A stretch of DNA of 64,000 nt from Prorocentrum cordatum (taxonomy: Eukaryota > Sar > Dinophyceae > Prorocentrales > Prorocentraceae), in contig CAUYUJ010014002.1 of assembly GCA_963575745.1 (NCBI GenBank), positions 504,820 to 568,819 on the forward strand, given 5' to 3'. Made by a program: the position numbers and the translations under genes. The notes beneath the pieces are model-generated. The model had not been told where the DNA came from, did not search any database, and saw nothing but the letters and a program-made list of their open reading frames with translations. This document shows positions 11,220 to 21,700 of the stretch, piece by piece. Numbering within the stretch: position 1 is the stretch's first letter; the number at the start of each line of letters is the position of its first letter.

Positions 11220-11830
11220 CATCGCGCAGAGGAGGAGGGAGGGAGGGAGGAGAGGAGAGGACGAGGGAGGAGGAGGGAGGAGGAGGGCGGAGGAGGAGGA
11301 GGAGGAGGAGGGAGGAGGAGGAGGAGGAGGGGAGGAGGAGGAGGAGGAGGAGGAGGGAGGAGGAGGGAGGAGGAGGAGGAGGAGGAGGAGGAGGAGGAGG
11401 AGGAGGAGGGAGGAGGAGGAGGAGGAGGAGGAGGGAGGAGGAGGAGGGAGGAGGAGGAGGAGGAGGAGGAGGGAGGAGGAGGAGGAGGAGGAGGAGGAGG
11501 GAGGAGGAGGAGGGAGGAGGAGAGGAGGAGGGGGAGGAGGAGGAGGAGGAGGAGGAGGAGGAGGAGGAGGAGGAGGAGGAGGAGGAGGAGGAGGAGGAGG
11601 GAGGGGAGAGAGGGAGGGAGGGAGGGGGAGGGAGAAGGGAGGAGGGAGGGAGGGGGAGGGAGGGAGGGAGGGAGGGAGAGGGAGGGGGAGGAGGAGGAGG
11701 AGGAGGAGGAGGAGGAGGAGGAGGAGGAGGAGGAGGAGGAGGAGGAGGAGGGAGGAGGAGGAGGGAGGAGGAGGGGGAGGAGGAGGAGGGGGAGGGAGGG
11801 GGAGGGAGGAGAAGGGAGGAGGGAGGAGGA
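11220..11830. repeat. About 610-bp GGA/GGGA purine tract
   Basis: Almost pure purine on the + strand with GGA units broken by GGGA at semi-regular intervals (11230-11320, 11585-11690). All very long frames across it on both strands (poly-Glu/Gly/Arg or poly-Ser/Pro/Leu) are repeat artefacts. Confidence 0.97.
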
Positions 11831-12019
11831 AGTGGAAGTGGTGATCGCAGACATGGATCAAGGGGGCGCGGATCAGCGACGCGTCCCGTTCTCATGGGGA
11901 CTCGCGGATATTTCCGCCGCCGAGCGAGGCGGAACCGGCCGCATTTTGGGGGGAGGGCGCCTCTCCGGATCCATGGACTTGGCGACCGCGCGCCAGATCC
12001 ACGGATCGCTAGTCCGTGT

Positions 12020-12205
12020 TTGCGCGCCCCCGAAGAGAGGGGGGCAGGGGGGGAGGGGGGAAGGCTTCTTCGAACCCCCGCCTGCTTCTGAGGAGGCGCG
12101 GGCCTGGATCTGCAGAGGTGAGGCCCGCGCCTCCTGAGACGCAGGCGGGGGGTGCTTCTGAGAAGCCGTCCCCCCTCCCCCTCTACCCCCTTGTGCGCGT
12201 CGCCA
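12020..12205. mobile_element. Fold-back (palindromic) element, copy 1
   Basis: Arms CCCCCGCCTGC and GGAGGCGCGGGCCT pair with AGGCCCGCGCCTCC and GCAGGCGGGGG around a short loop at 12107-12120. Outer arms GGCTTCTTCGAA/TTCTGAGAAGCC and G-rich/C-rich tracts extend the stem. The closest relative is 36093-36250. Confidence 0.7.
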
Positions 12206-12299
12206 GGTAGAGGGGGCCTGGCATCGCTCGGGCGCGTGCTACTTGTTCGGTGAGGCCCATGCCAGAACGTTTGCACCGCCTCTCAAAACAGGAAAAGGT

Positions 12300-12440
12300 A
12301 TCCATACCGCAACCCTTCCCTCGTCCCCATTCTGTGCCTCCCGAGAGGCCCTCGTCGCCACCACTGGGTTCGCCTCGAAATCCCGGTCAGAACGCACCCA
12401 GGGAGAGGTCCAGGGGGGTGCGGTGATTACAGTATCTGTT
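12300..12440. repeat. Dispersed CCACGGCTGG-type repeat
   Basis: GCCACCACTGGGTTCGCCTC, then AGAACGCACCCAGGGAGAGG, then GGGGTGCGGTGATTACAGTA. The same block order is seen at 19555, 29640, 34820 and 59655, which suggests a SINE-like or processed dispersed family. Confidence 0.55.
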
Positions 12441-12647
12441 GGTGTCCCCAGCCTTGGAGCATCGTGGACCAGCAGGAGAAAACTCGAAGCACAGAGGACA
12501 AGCAGTCCGCGGGGCTAAAGTGCGTCCGAGCGACGTCGAGGGGTAGGGGGGTCCTGGGGGGCAAAAGCGGGCCTCGCAGGGCCGCGGGCGCGCGCCGAGA
12601 CTTCCCAGACAGAGCAGGCCGCTCAGGAGAAGCCAGGGGAACTCGGA

Positions 12648-12828
12648 GATCCACCTCCCAGAGGGAGGAGGAGGAGGAGGACGAGGGGGAGGACGAGGAG
12701 GATGACGAGGATGAGGGGAGGAGGAGGAGGAGGAGGAGGAGGAGGAGGAGGACGACGACGAGGAGGAGGAGGAGGAAGAGGAGGAGGAGGAGAATGAGGA
12801 TGAGGATGAGGATCCACCTCCCAGAGGG
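12648..12828. repeat. GGA/GAC microsatellite flanked by an 18-bp direct repeat
   Basis: GATCCACCTCCCAGAGGG occurs at 12648-12665 and exactly again at 12811-12828, enclosing GGA, GAC and GAT runs. Confidence 0.85.
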
Positions 12829-13039
12829 CAATCAGGACGCACTCGTATCGAGGATGGGACCCCCCCCCGCTGGCTCAAAGAAGGTGGTCCCTTCGAAGAC
12901 AAAGGAACGTCGGGGATTGGAATCGCCAGGTCCCCCGTCGGAGGGGGGATTTCACAGTTTTTCGCCCCTCTCCCTGGCCCTGGGACCGCTAAGGAAGCGA
13001 TCCGGGACGAACAGCTGGTCCTAGGGAGAAGCCCCAGGA

Positions 13040-13275
13040 GGAGGAGAAGGAGGTGGAGGAGGACGAGGGGGAGGACGAGGAGGATGATGAGGATGAGGGG
13101 AGGAGGAGGAGGAGGAGGAGGAGGAGGAGGAGGAGGAGGAGGAGGAGGAGGAGGACGACGACGACGACGACGACGAGGAGGAGGAGGAGGAGGAAGAGGA
13201 GGATGGGAATGAGGAGGAGGAGGAGGAGGAGGAGGAGGAGGAGGAGAAGGAGGAGGAGGAGGAGGAGGAGGAGTC
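13040..13275. repeat. GGA/GAC microsatellite, duplicate of the 12.66-kb tract
   Basis: The complex order GACGAGGGGGAGGACGAGGA then GGATGATGAGGATGAGGGG repeats that of 12679-12720 about 380 bp upstream. Confidence 0.85.
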
Positions 13276-13799
13276 TGGGGTCTAGGACCCGTTTCCCTCG
13301 GGGCCCGTTCACTCGCGCCAGAGGGGAGGGCGAGGGCCCTCCCCGTTTCCGGCTCCTGCTCTCGCCCCGGCTCCTCGAGCGAGGCAGGGGCCTGCAGGCT
13401 TGGACTGCAGGCTCTCGCCCTGCAGACGCGTGCGTGGATCGGAGAGGGGGAGTCGAGACAGCGGCTGCTGGCCCTCGGTGGGCCCTTTCGCGGGATCGGG
13501 GACCGATTTTGAGCTGCCCCTGGCATCGCTCGGACGTGGTGCGCCTTTCTCGGCGAGGACCATCGTGAGGAGCATCTTGCGTCATCTTCCGAGAAAACAA
13601 CAAGAGACAAGACACGAAACCGACAAATCCACGAGGACTAGACGTCCGAGCGATGGCGAGCGCCGTTGTCTCACGTCGCCATGCTCCGAGCTGGTGGGCC
13701 CAGGGAGGACCAGGAGCAGCCCGGGCAGCCCGGCCCCGGGGGGCAGGCGAGGGAGACCTCGCCCCTCAGGGATTCCTCGGGCACGGCTCCACAGGACGG
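13276..13799. other. No gene recognised
   Basis: GC-rich, no recognised domain or repeat apart from short inverted CTGCAGG motifs near 13390-13420. Confidence 0.4.
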
Positions 13800-13807
13800 T
13801 GCTTGGC

Positions 13808-13971
13808 TTAAGTCGGGCATGTCCCTCGACAGGAGGAATGTCCAAAAGTAGTCCAAACAATAGTAATAGTGTGGGGGCGATGTTGCTCGTACTCTTTGAA
13901 TATGTTTGAATACTTGTTGATTTAAAATAATCCATCCGGAATCCGCCTTTAGGGGGTCATGCCCGACCTAA
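13808..13971. mobile_element. MITE family TTAAGTCGGGCATG, copy 2 (164 bp, 8-bp target duplication)
   Basis: Ends TTAAGTCGGGC and GCCCGACCTAA are inverted. TGCTTGGC flanks it on both sides (13800-13807, 13972-13979). Interior is AT-rich compared with its surroundings. No coding capacity. Confidence 0.85.
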
Positions 13972-13979
13972 TGCTTGGC

Positions 13980-15688
13980 TGGTTGGTTGGAAGGGGATGG
14001 GGAGGGAAGAGCAGAGCAGAGGAGGAGGAGGAGGTGGGAGGGGCAGGCGGAGGCCGAGGAGGCCTCCGCGTCCACCCTCCTCCCTGCCTCACCTGGGGCC
14101 CACCAGAGAACGCTTTGGGTCTGCTTGGGGCATCGGGGGGCGTCTTGAAAGCCTGTCGGAGTTTTCGGGGGGCCGCGTCAGGCCTCATGGGGGTCCTTGC
14201 CTTGGCCTCTTTGCGTGCTGCTGGTGCTCTTGCGGACCGTCTTGGGGGGAAGATCTCCCAGGCCCCCTTCAAGCTCAACGTCTTGGGTCCCTCCTCGGGG
14301 CGGACCCTCCTGGACGGTTCGGTTCTTGGCGCCTTCTTGGACGCTTGCAAGACAGAAGCATGGGACCGCGGACCTCATACCGCAGCGCATAATCGATGAA
14401 TCGATCAACGGTTTTGGTCTCTTGGGCCAGCCCATGGTGGGCTTCCAAGATGGCCGAAGAGGCCCCCAAGAGGGCTCCAGCGCGGAACCCTGGGACCATC
14501 TCAGGGCATGTTGAGGGTTTCAGCCCCCTGACCACGGTCCCGAGGCCTCTTAACGAGTCGGACGGCGAACTCCGGACGCCCCCAAGTGCGCCCCGGAGCG
14601 CCCAGGGCCTGGGGATCTTTTGGATCACACGCTACACTCGATACTGCGGACTCGAAGGGGCCTGGTGGTACTCTACTGGATGCCTGCAGAGCGGTGGTGG
14701 TGCCGATCAATGGTAGAGCCGCAGCGGTGGCCTGGTGCTTTTTTTATCGAGGACGTGCAGATGGCCAGGACAGCAGCAGGCGCTGAGGCGAGGGTACCGT
14801 TCCGAACGGCTGAGAAGAACCGTGCTCGGCATTTTTGGGGAACGCGCCGAGTTTGGTTTAATTTTTGGGGGTCTCGAAGAAACCCTAAACCCTCGTGTTC
14901 TCCAGGCTCGCCTTTGCGAGCATCGTTGGCGTCGAGAATTTAGACCACCGCGCACGTACTTCTTAACGTCGCGGCCGCGCGCGCAGCGACGCGGCGGAGT
15001 TTGGCACGATCAACAACACAGTGTGATACGTAAACAAAGCGGTCTGCAGAGCCCCTGCGCAGCACGCGGGGATGACGGAGGGCACTAGCGGTAACGCGAT
15101 CGGGGGAGACAAGATGGAACAGGAACAGTCGCACAGCGTATAGAAGGTGCAGGGATGCGGCAGGCCAACGGCGAGAGTGCCACTCCGAGTGGCATTCGGA
15201 GGGTGGCGGGAAGGGCGGTCCATCGAAACCAACCAGTGCATTGCCCAGATGATCCAGGGCCGCCCACCCAGAATTTCACCAGACCTCTGGAGTCGTCTGT
15301 TTCATCCCCGTCGCTGCGGAGATCAGCAAGATTTTTGTTGCAGATGCTCTACGTTCTTGATAAGGGCGTCTTTCCACGGTCCCGACCTCCTGGACTTGCG
15401 ACAACTCGACATTATTGAGTCGCCAATCCCTTGAGCCCTTGACCCCGAATACATGGGAGACGGCATCGAGGATTGAGGGCCATGGGCCCAGAAGGGGCCC
15501 CCTGGGGCCCCGAAGGAGCAGGAAGCAGCGCCTGAAACCCGCAGGGGAACCACCATCTCGAGTCGCCGGAGGTCTGGGTGCCGCGCCACCGCCTGGGGCG
15601 TGGCCTTCCCATGCTGTGCCGCCCGCGCCCGTCGCCACCTGGCTCGGCAGGGTGCTCGGCCGCGCGGCCCGCCGCGCCCGCCACGCCG
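13980..15688. other. Upstream region of the coiled-coil gene; no other gene recognised
   Basis: Contains a short GGA run (14018-14035) and otherwise unique sequence. The 5' untranslated region and spliced-leader acceptor of the downstream gene should lie at the right end but show no decisive signal. Antisense frames over 15.3-16.5 kb are shadows of exon 2. Confidence 0.4.
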
Positions 15689-15700
15689 ATGACGGCGGCA

Positions 15701-15754
15701 ATGAAGCGGCTCGTTTGGCTGTGCGTCAGTTCGTTGCCCTGCACGCTCGCGGAG
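15701..15754 (+). CDS. Exon 1: start codon and signal peptide
   Basis: It encodes MKRLVWLCVSSLPCTLAE. A basic start, a hydrophobic core and a small residue before the predicted cut fit a signal peptide, which the family normally has. The exon ends GAG|GCTCGG, a GC donor identical to the donor of exon 5. Any 5' untranslated region and the spliced-leader acceptor lie upstream and were not located. Confidence 0.65.
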
Positions 15755-18700
15755 GCTCGGGGGGGAACCAGCCAAGCGGCACAGCATGTCTGCGGGTCCG
15801 CGCGGAGTTCTCGGATCGGCGTTGGACCCCCCCCCCGGAATGAGCGCTGAGCTCTGAACGTTTGCGTTTATGTCTTCTGTCAATGTTCCTCGAGAGGCGG
15901 GAGAGCTCGGCGGCGGGAAGCCCAATGTCATCGAGAGGGTCGTGGAGTTGATGGGCACTCTCAGGGAGAAGATCCGCAACGACGGCGAGCTGGAGCAGGG
16001 GTCGTACGACAAGTATGCGTGTTGGTGCGAGGACACTCTCAGCAAGAAGGCGGCTGACATCGCCACGGCCAAGGGGTCCATCGACGCTTTGCAGTCGGAG
16101 ATCGTTAAGCTCAAGGGCGAGATCGCTACGCACACGGCCGACATTGCGCAGCTGAAGAAGGACATCGCGGCTAATGTGGAGTCCCAGCGGGAGGCCACGG
16201 AGGTGCGCGACAAGGAGCGCGCAGACTACGAGGAGGATAAAAACCAGAACGAGCAGTGCATGGGCGCGCTGGAGGCCGCGATCAAGGTGCTGCACGGCGC
16301 CGGCACTGTCAAGAAGGCCAACCTGCTGGCCACGATGCAGGAGGCCCAGTTGCTCAGCGTGGTGGCGGGCGTCAGGTCGCTGCTGCGAAACCCGGCCGTG
16401 ACAAAGTCCGTCAGCCCTGAGGACATGCAGTTGGTGGAGAAGTTCGTCGGCCGCCCGGAGGACTTCGTGGGCGCCAGGAGTGCGGGACTCCCGGCTGCCA
16501 TTCACGGCGGCGTCGTGAAGCCGGTTAGTCTTAGGTCGGGCGTGTTCTACCCAAATGAGCTCGGAGGGTTCTTGAGCGCCATCCAGGTGGGCCAGACTCC
16601 GAACCCGTACGGGGACTATGCTCCGCAGTCTGACCGTGTGTCTGGCGTTTTGAAGTCCATGTACGACACGTTCGCCAGGGACCTCGAGAGGAACAACGTG
16701 GAGGAGGCGGATAAGCAGAAGGCGTTCGAAGAATTGATGCAGACGAAGATTGCTGAGATGAAGACGCTGCAGGCCACCTTGGACCAGCAGACCATATACG
16801 AGGCCGACAAGGCGAGGCAGTTAGCGGATACAAAGGTGTTGCTTGACAACACGAAGGAGCAGCTGGAGGCGGACGAGAAGTTCTTTGCGCAGGCGAAGAC
16901 GTCTTGCAAAGAGAAGGCCGGGGAGTGGGCGGAACGCGTGAGGATGCGCACCGAGGAGATGAAAGGCATCGACAATGCCGTCGAGCTACTCGGCAGCGAC
17001 GACAGCAAGGCAATTTTCGAGAACGCGACCAGCAGCTTCTTGCAGGTCGGGTCCGCGAATCAGGCAGACGACAGCGTTCTGCGCGACACTGGCAAGGACG
17101 CCGCTTACCGTCGCTTGCAGTCTTTGGCTTCTCGGCTCCAGAGCGTAAAGATCGCCAGGCTTCAGGAGGGGAAAAAAACACAGACACAAGTAATCGGCGA
17201 TTCCCCAGAAAATATGGGAAACTATGGGAAGTGGGGGGGAAGACGAAAACCCAGAAAATATAGGAAAATGTGGGGAATCGTTTTATTTCTGTGTATTTGT
17301 GTGCCTATAGGGCCCCTCCAAGGTTGGCGGCTGCGCTGACCACCTCCGGCCACTTCGACGGCGTGATCGCGTCGATCGACGAGATGCTCGCGAGGCTCCG
17401 CGCCGAGGAGCAGGAGGACGTGGAGCACCGCGACAGGTTCCGGAGGGAGCAAGCAAAAAGCACAGACACAAGTCATCGTCGATCCCTCAGAACATATCGG
17501 AACATATCGGGAAATATGGGAAGTGGGGGAAGACAGAAGCCCAGGAAAGGTATGGGACAATATAGGGGCATCCTGTGATTTGAAAGAGAGCGTGTTCTAC
17601 CGCTGCTGGCGGAAAACCGGGGGGGGTCACTACCGGTTCGAACTCCTCCCCCCCCCCTCCGCAAAACCGGGGGGGTCACTACCGGTTCGAACCCCTCCCC
17701 CCCCCAGTTCATCATGAAAAGGGGGGGGGTCACTACCGGTTCGAACCCCCCCCCCCTCGTTCTCGAAAGTCCGGGAGGGGTCACTACCGGTTCGAACCCC
17801 CCCCCTCCCCCCCCCCCCTCGAAAACAGGGGGGGGCCGGACAGTGGTGGGGACGGTGGTGGTGGGGACAGTGGCGAGGGGACAGCCGGACAGTGGTGGGG
17901 ACAGTGGGACAGTGGTGGGGACGGTAGTGGTGGGGACCATGGTGAGGACAATGGTGGGAACAGTGGGGACAGTGGGACAGTGGTGGGGACGGTGGTGGTG
18001 GGGACAGTGGTGTGGGGACAGTGGGAATGTGGTGGAAACAGTAGGACAGTGGAGGGTACAGTGGTGGTGGGGACAGTGGTGAAGGCGGTGGCGAGGACGG
18101 CGGTGGGACAATGGGACAGAGGTACAGTGGGGACAGTGGTGGGGACAGTGGGGACAGTGGTGGGAACAGTGGGACAGCTCAGTGGGACAGCGGAGGAGTC
18201 AGTGGGACAGTGGGGACAGTGGGGATAGTAGTGGAGAAAGTTGGGAGAGTGGAACCGTGGTGGGAACAGTGGTGGGGACAGTGGGGACAGTGCGACAGTG
18301 GTGGGGACAGTAGGGGCGGTGGTGGAACCAGTGGGGACAGTGGTGGTGAGGACAGTGGTGCTGGGAACAACAGTGGGGGATGTGGTGAGGACGGTGGTAG
18401 GGACCGGGAGTCGTTTGCTGGAGGTGAGAGGGGGGTGGGGAGGGGTTCGAACCGGTAGTGACCCCCTTCCGGTCGGTTTTCGAGGGGGGGGGGGTTCGAA
18501 CCGTTAGTGACCCCCGGGTTCGAATTCGGAGGGGGGGGGGGGGGGGGGGGGTTAGGGGAGGGGGGGGGGGGTTTGCGGGGGGAGTTGGGGGGGGGAGGGG
18601 TTCCAGCAGGGAGGGGGGGGGGATTTTCGGAGGGGGGGGAGGGACCCCCCGGTTCCGGAGGAAAAATGCGGCAATTTTCCACAATAAAGCGGCGGTGGAT

Positions 18701-21700
18701 CACGCTCTCTCTGTGATTTGTATGTCTTCATTTGTGTGTCACGGGGCCCCTTCGCAGGTGCCAGAACGCCGAGAACGATAACACCATCACCTCCGAGGAC
18801 CTGACCTCAGACATTGACAAACTCGACAGCGAGCTGCAGCGCTCGAGCGACGAGAAGGAGGAGCTGCAGGGCAAGATCGCGGCCGCGGAGGAGAAGATCA
18901 ATCAGACCTCCGAGGATCAGGGGCAGGGGTCCGACAATCCCGATCTGCGCAGGAGCGTGCGGCTGCGCTAACGGGTTCCTATCGCCGATCTATCGGCGAT
19001 GTATCGCCGATTCAAGCCCGACGTTTGATGATGCTTGCCCCCCTGAGCCTCTCCCCCACTACGGTCAGGAACTTTGGCTCAGCGTGCCGTTCCTCCGGTT
19101 CTTGCCCACCGCGCCTCGGCGCGACACGCTATTCACTTCCCGGTCCTGAGGCGTCCACGTCGCGCCCCTTCCCGAGCATCCCGCCCCGCGGAGCGGAGCG
19201 ACACGCGATCCGCTTGCAGGGCACAGCGTGTGGCCAGGGCCGCCGCGGCGTCACGCCGAGGAACAGTCCCCGACCATGACGCTCCCCCTCGGAGGAGGCC
19301 CGCGAACTGCGGGCGGAGCGCGTTGAGGCCGAGCAGAGGTTCCGGCAGTCGGTCAAGGACGACACAGAGGCCATCGCCCTGCTCGGCAAGGCGATCGAGG
19401 CTCGGCGGTGGCGCGCAAGCGCCGTTGGATGGCGAGCTGCGATAACGGCAGTTGGCCTTCGGGCTGCCCCCTCGTCGGCACGGCCGCATGCAACATCGGA
19501 AGCCCGGTGCGCTTGGGCCCAGCGCGCCGGCGGGCGGCGCGAGAGTCAGCCCTCGCCGCCACGGCTGGATTCGGCTCGAGATCCTCGTCGAAGCGCGGCT
19601 CGGGCGCACACGCGGGTGGATCAGAGGAGGGCGAGCTGAGACAACGGTAGTCGGCCTTCAGGCGGCCCCTTCGTCGGCACGACGGCTGGGCGCCAGGGCG
19701 GGTCCGCCGTCCTCGGGTCCGGACGCTCCACCCGTCCCGAGAGGTTGGCCAGCGCCCGTCTCCAACGTTCTGCGGCGGGTTGTTATTGACTCCCGCAGGG
19801 AGTGTGGGTGTTGCCCACTGGCCCCGAGGGTCTCCCGGGCCTCTCCTGGGCCCGACGGCCGACCTGGCCCGGAGGTCAGCTCCCGCCGCCTCCCGCAGGG
19901 AGTGTATTGGTATTGCCACTGGGTCGCCGCCGCCTCCCCCGGGCTCGACGCTCCACCCGGCCCGCGGCTCACGGGTAGGCAAGGCTCCGGGCCGGGTCGG
20001 GCGGACCGAATTCGTTCCCGCAGGGAGCGAGGGTGTCTTGCATTTTGTTCACCGCAGGTGCAGTATTGAATCGTATTGCAATGTAGTGCGATGTAGTCGG
20101 CAGTATTGGTATCGTATGACCTCCCGCAGGGAGTAATGACACTGGCACTGGCCCCTCGCTACTGCCTCTCATAGGGAGTATTGTTATCCGTAAGGGCTTC
20201 GCCCCCTGCCGCCGGCCCCCTCTCTCGGATAATGGGCTATACAAGAGCTAAATCATGAGGCCTCGGCGCCGCCGTGAAGCAGCATCGGCAAGAGAAATTG
20301 AGATTATGATAATATCGTTTAACTCAGTGTTGCATGTTGAACCTGGCTCCGTATGCTGCGCACGTAGGTTTCCCACAGAATTCTGGGCAGGTGGCAAATC
20401 CCATAGGTTTTTCGACCCTGACCCTACTGATCTGCGTGAGGGGTGCCGCCGAATTTTAGACATGTGGCAAATCTCATTGGTTTTTCGACCCTGACCCCGC
20501 CGATCTGCGTGAGGGGTGCCGCCGAATTTCAGAAATGTTGCATATTCCATGAGTTTTCCCACCCTGACCCCGCCGATCTGCTTGAGGGGTGCCGCCGAAT
20601 TTCAGAAATGTGGCAAATCCCATTGGTTTTTCGACCCTGACTCCGCCGATCTGCGTGAGGGGTGCCGCCGAATTTCAGGAATGTGGCAAATCCCATTGGT
20701 TTTTCGACCCTGGCCCCGCCGATCTGCTTGAGGGGTGCCGCCGAATTTCAGAAATGTGGCATATCCCATAGGGTTTTTCGACCCTGACTCCGCCGATCTG
20801 CGTGAGGGGTGCCGCCGAATTTCAGGAATGTGGCAAATCCCATTGGTTTTTCGACCCTGGCCCCGCCGATCTGCTTGAGGGGTGCCGCCGAATTTCAGAA
20901 ATGTGGCATATCCCATAGGGTTTTTCGACCCTGACTCCGCCGATCTGCGTGAGGGGTGCCGCCGAATTTCAGGAATGTGGCAAATCCCATTGGTTTTTCG
21001 ACCCTGGCCCCGCCGATCTGCTTGAGGGGTGCCGCCGAATTTCAGAAATGTGGCAAATCTCGTTGGTTTTTTGACCCTGACTCCGCCGATCTGCGTGAGG
21101 GGTGCCGCCGAATTTCAGAAATGTGGCAAATCCCATTGGTTTTTCGACCCTGGCCCCGCTGATCTGCGTGAGGGGTGCTGCCGAATGTGGCAAATCTCGT
21201 TGGTTTTTCGACCCTGACTCCGCTGACGTCAAAGACAAGGCTGTCAATAAATTTAGGAGCGCTGCCATTGACAGAAATGGTAAAACCATATGGGCTACCC
21301 CCGACCTGCCGCCTCTGGTGAGAGCCGCACACAACATGTGTTTCGGTCTCAAGTACATGTTGAAGAACACAATGGCCATTCATTATTCATACGCGTGGAC
21401 GAAGATTCTTACCCGTGCACGGTTACAGTTGGAGGGAATTGTTTTTGTCCGTGAAGATCGACGAGGACAGGGTCACTAGGATATGGTCTAAAGAATGGTA
21501 AGATAGGCAAGATCTACAAAACCATGCGAAGCTCCATGAGCTCATTGCGGCCTGCGACGGGATCGTGAATCGCACGGCGGCGAACCGGAAGGGGGGGCGA
21601 AAGGAAGCGCAAAAGGGTCGAAGTAGGATTCGCGGCAGGCACTGGCAGTCACTACCAGTACGAGTACAGTTCTTCCAACCAATGCCGGAGCCGGAAGTTT

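Larger units (their letters stand above)
17437..18757 (+). other. Intron 3 (GT-AG, 1321 nt): introner copy III split by a TIR element
   Basis: Bases 17437-17582 and 18721-18757 are the two halves of an introner copy (CACAGACACAAGTCATCG near the start, TTTGTGTGTCACGGGGCCCC at the end, acceptor CGCAG|GTGCC). The middle is a separate insertion, listed separately. Removing the intron joins HRDR to CQNAEN. Confidence 0.8.

Noticed and set aside
10448-12276. Open frames of 450-570 codons on both strands across 10.4-12.3 kb
   Set aside because: They are translations of GGA/TCC microsatellite (poly-Glu, Gly, Arg, Ser, Pro, Leu). They are open in several frames at once because the repeat contains no stop codon.
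15323-16505. Minus-strand frames of 259-296 codons opposite exons 1 and 2
   Set aside because: They are antisense shadows of a plus-strand exon with strong family motifs and biased GC third positions.
17625-17800. GGTTCGAAC strings as tRNA B boxes
   Set aside because: They recur as part of subterminal repeats of a TIR element. No A box, acceptor stem or anticodon arm is present nearby.
19067-19085. ACTTTGGCTCAGC as a spliced-leader remnant
   Set aside because: Only nine bases match the leader and the rest does not; it lies inside a dispersed repeat in an intron.
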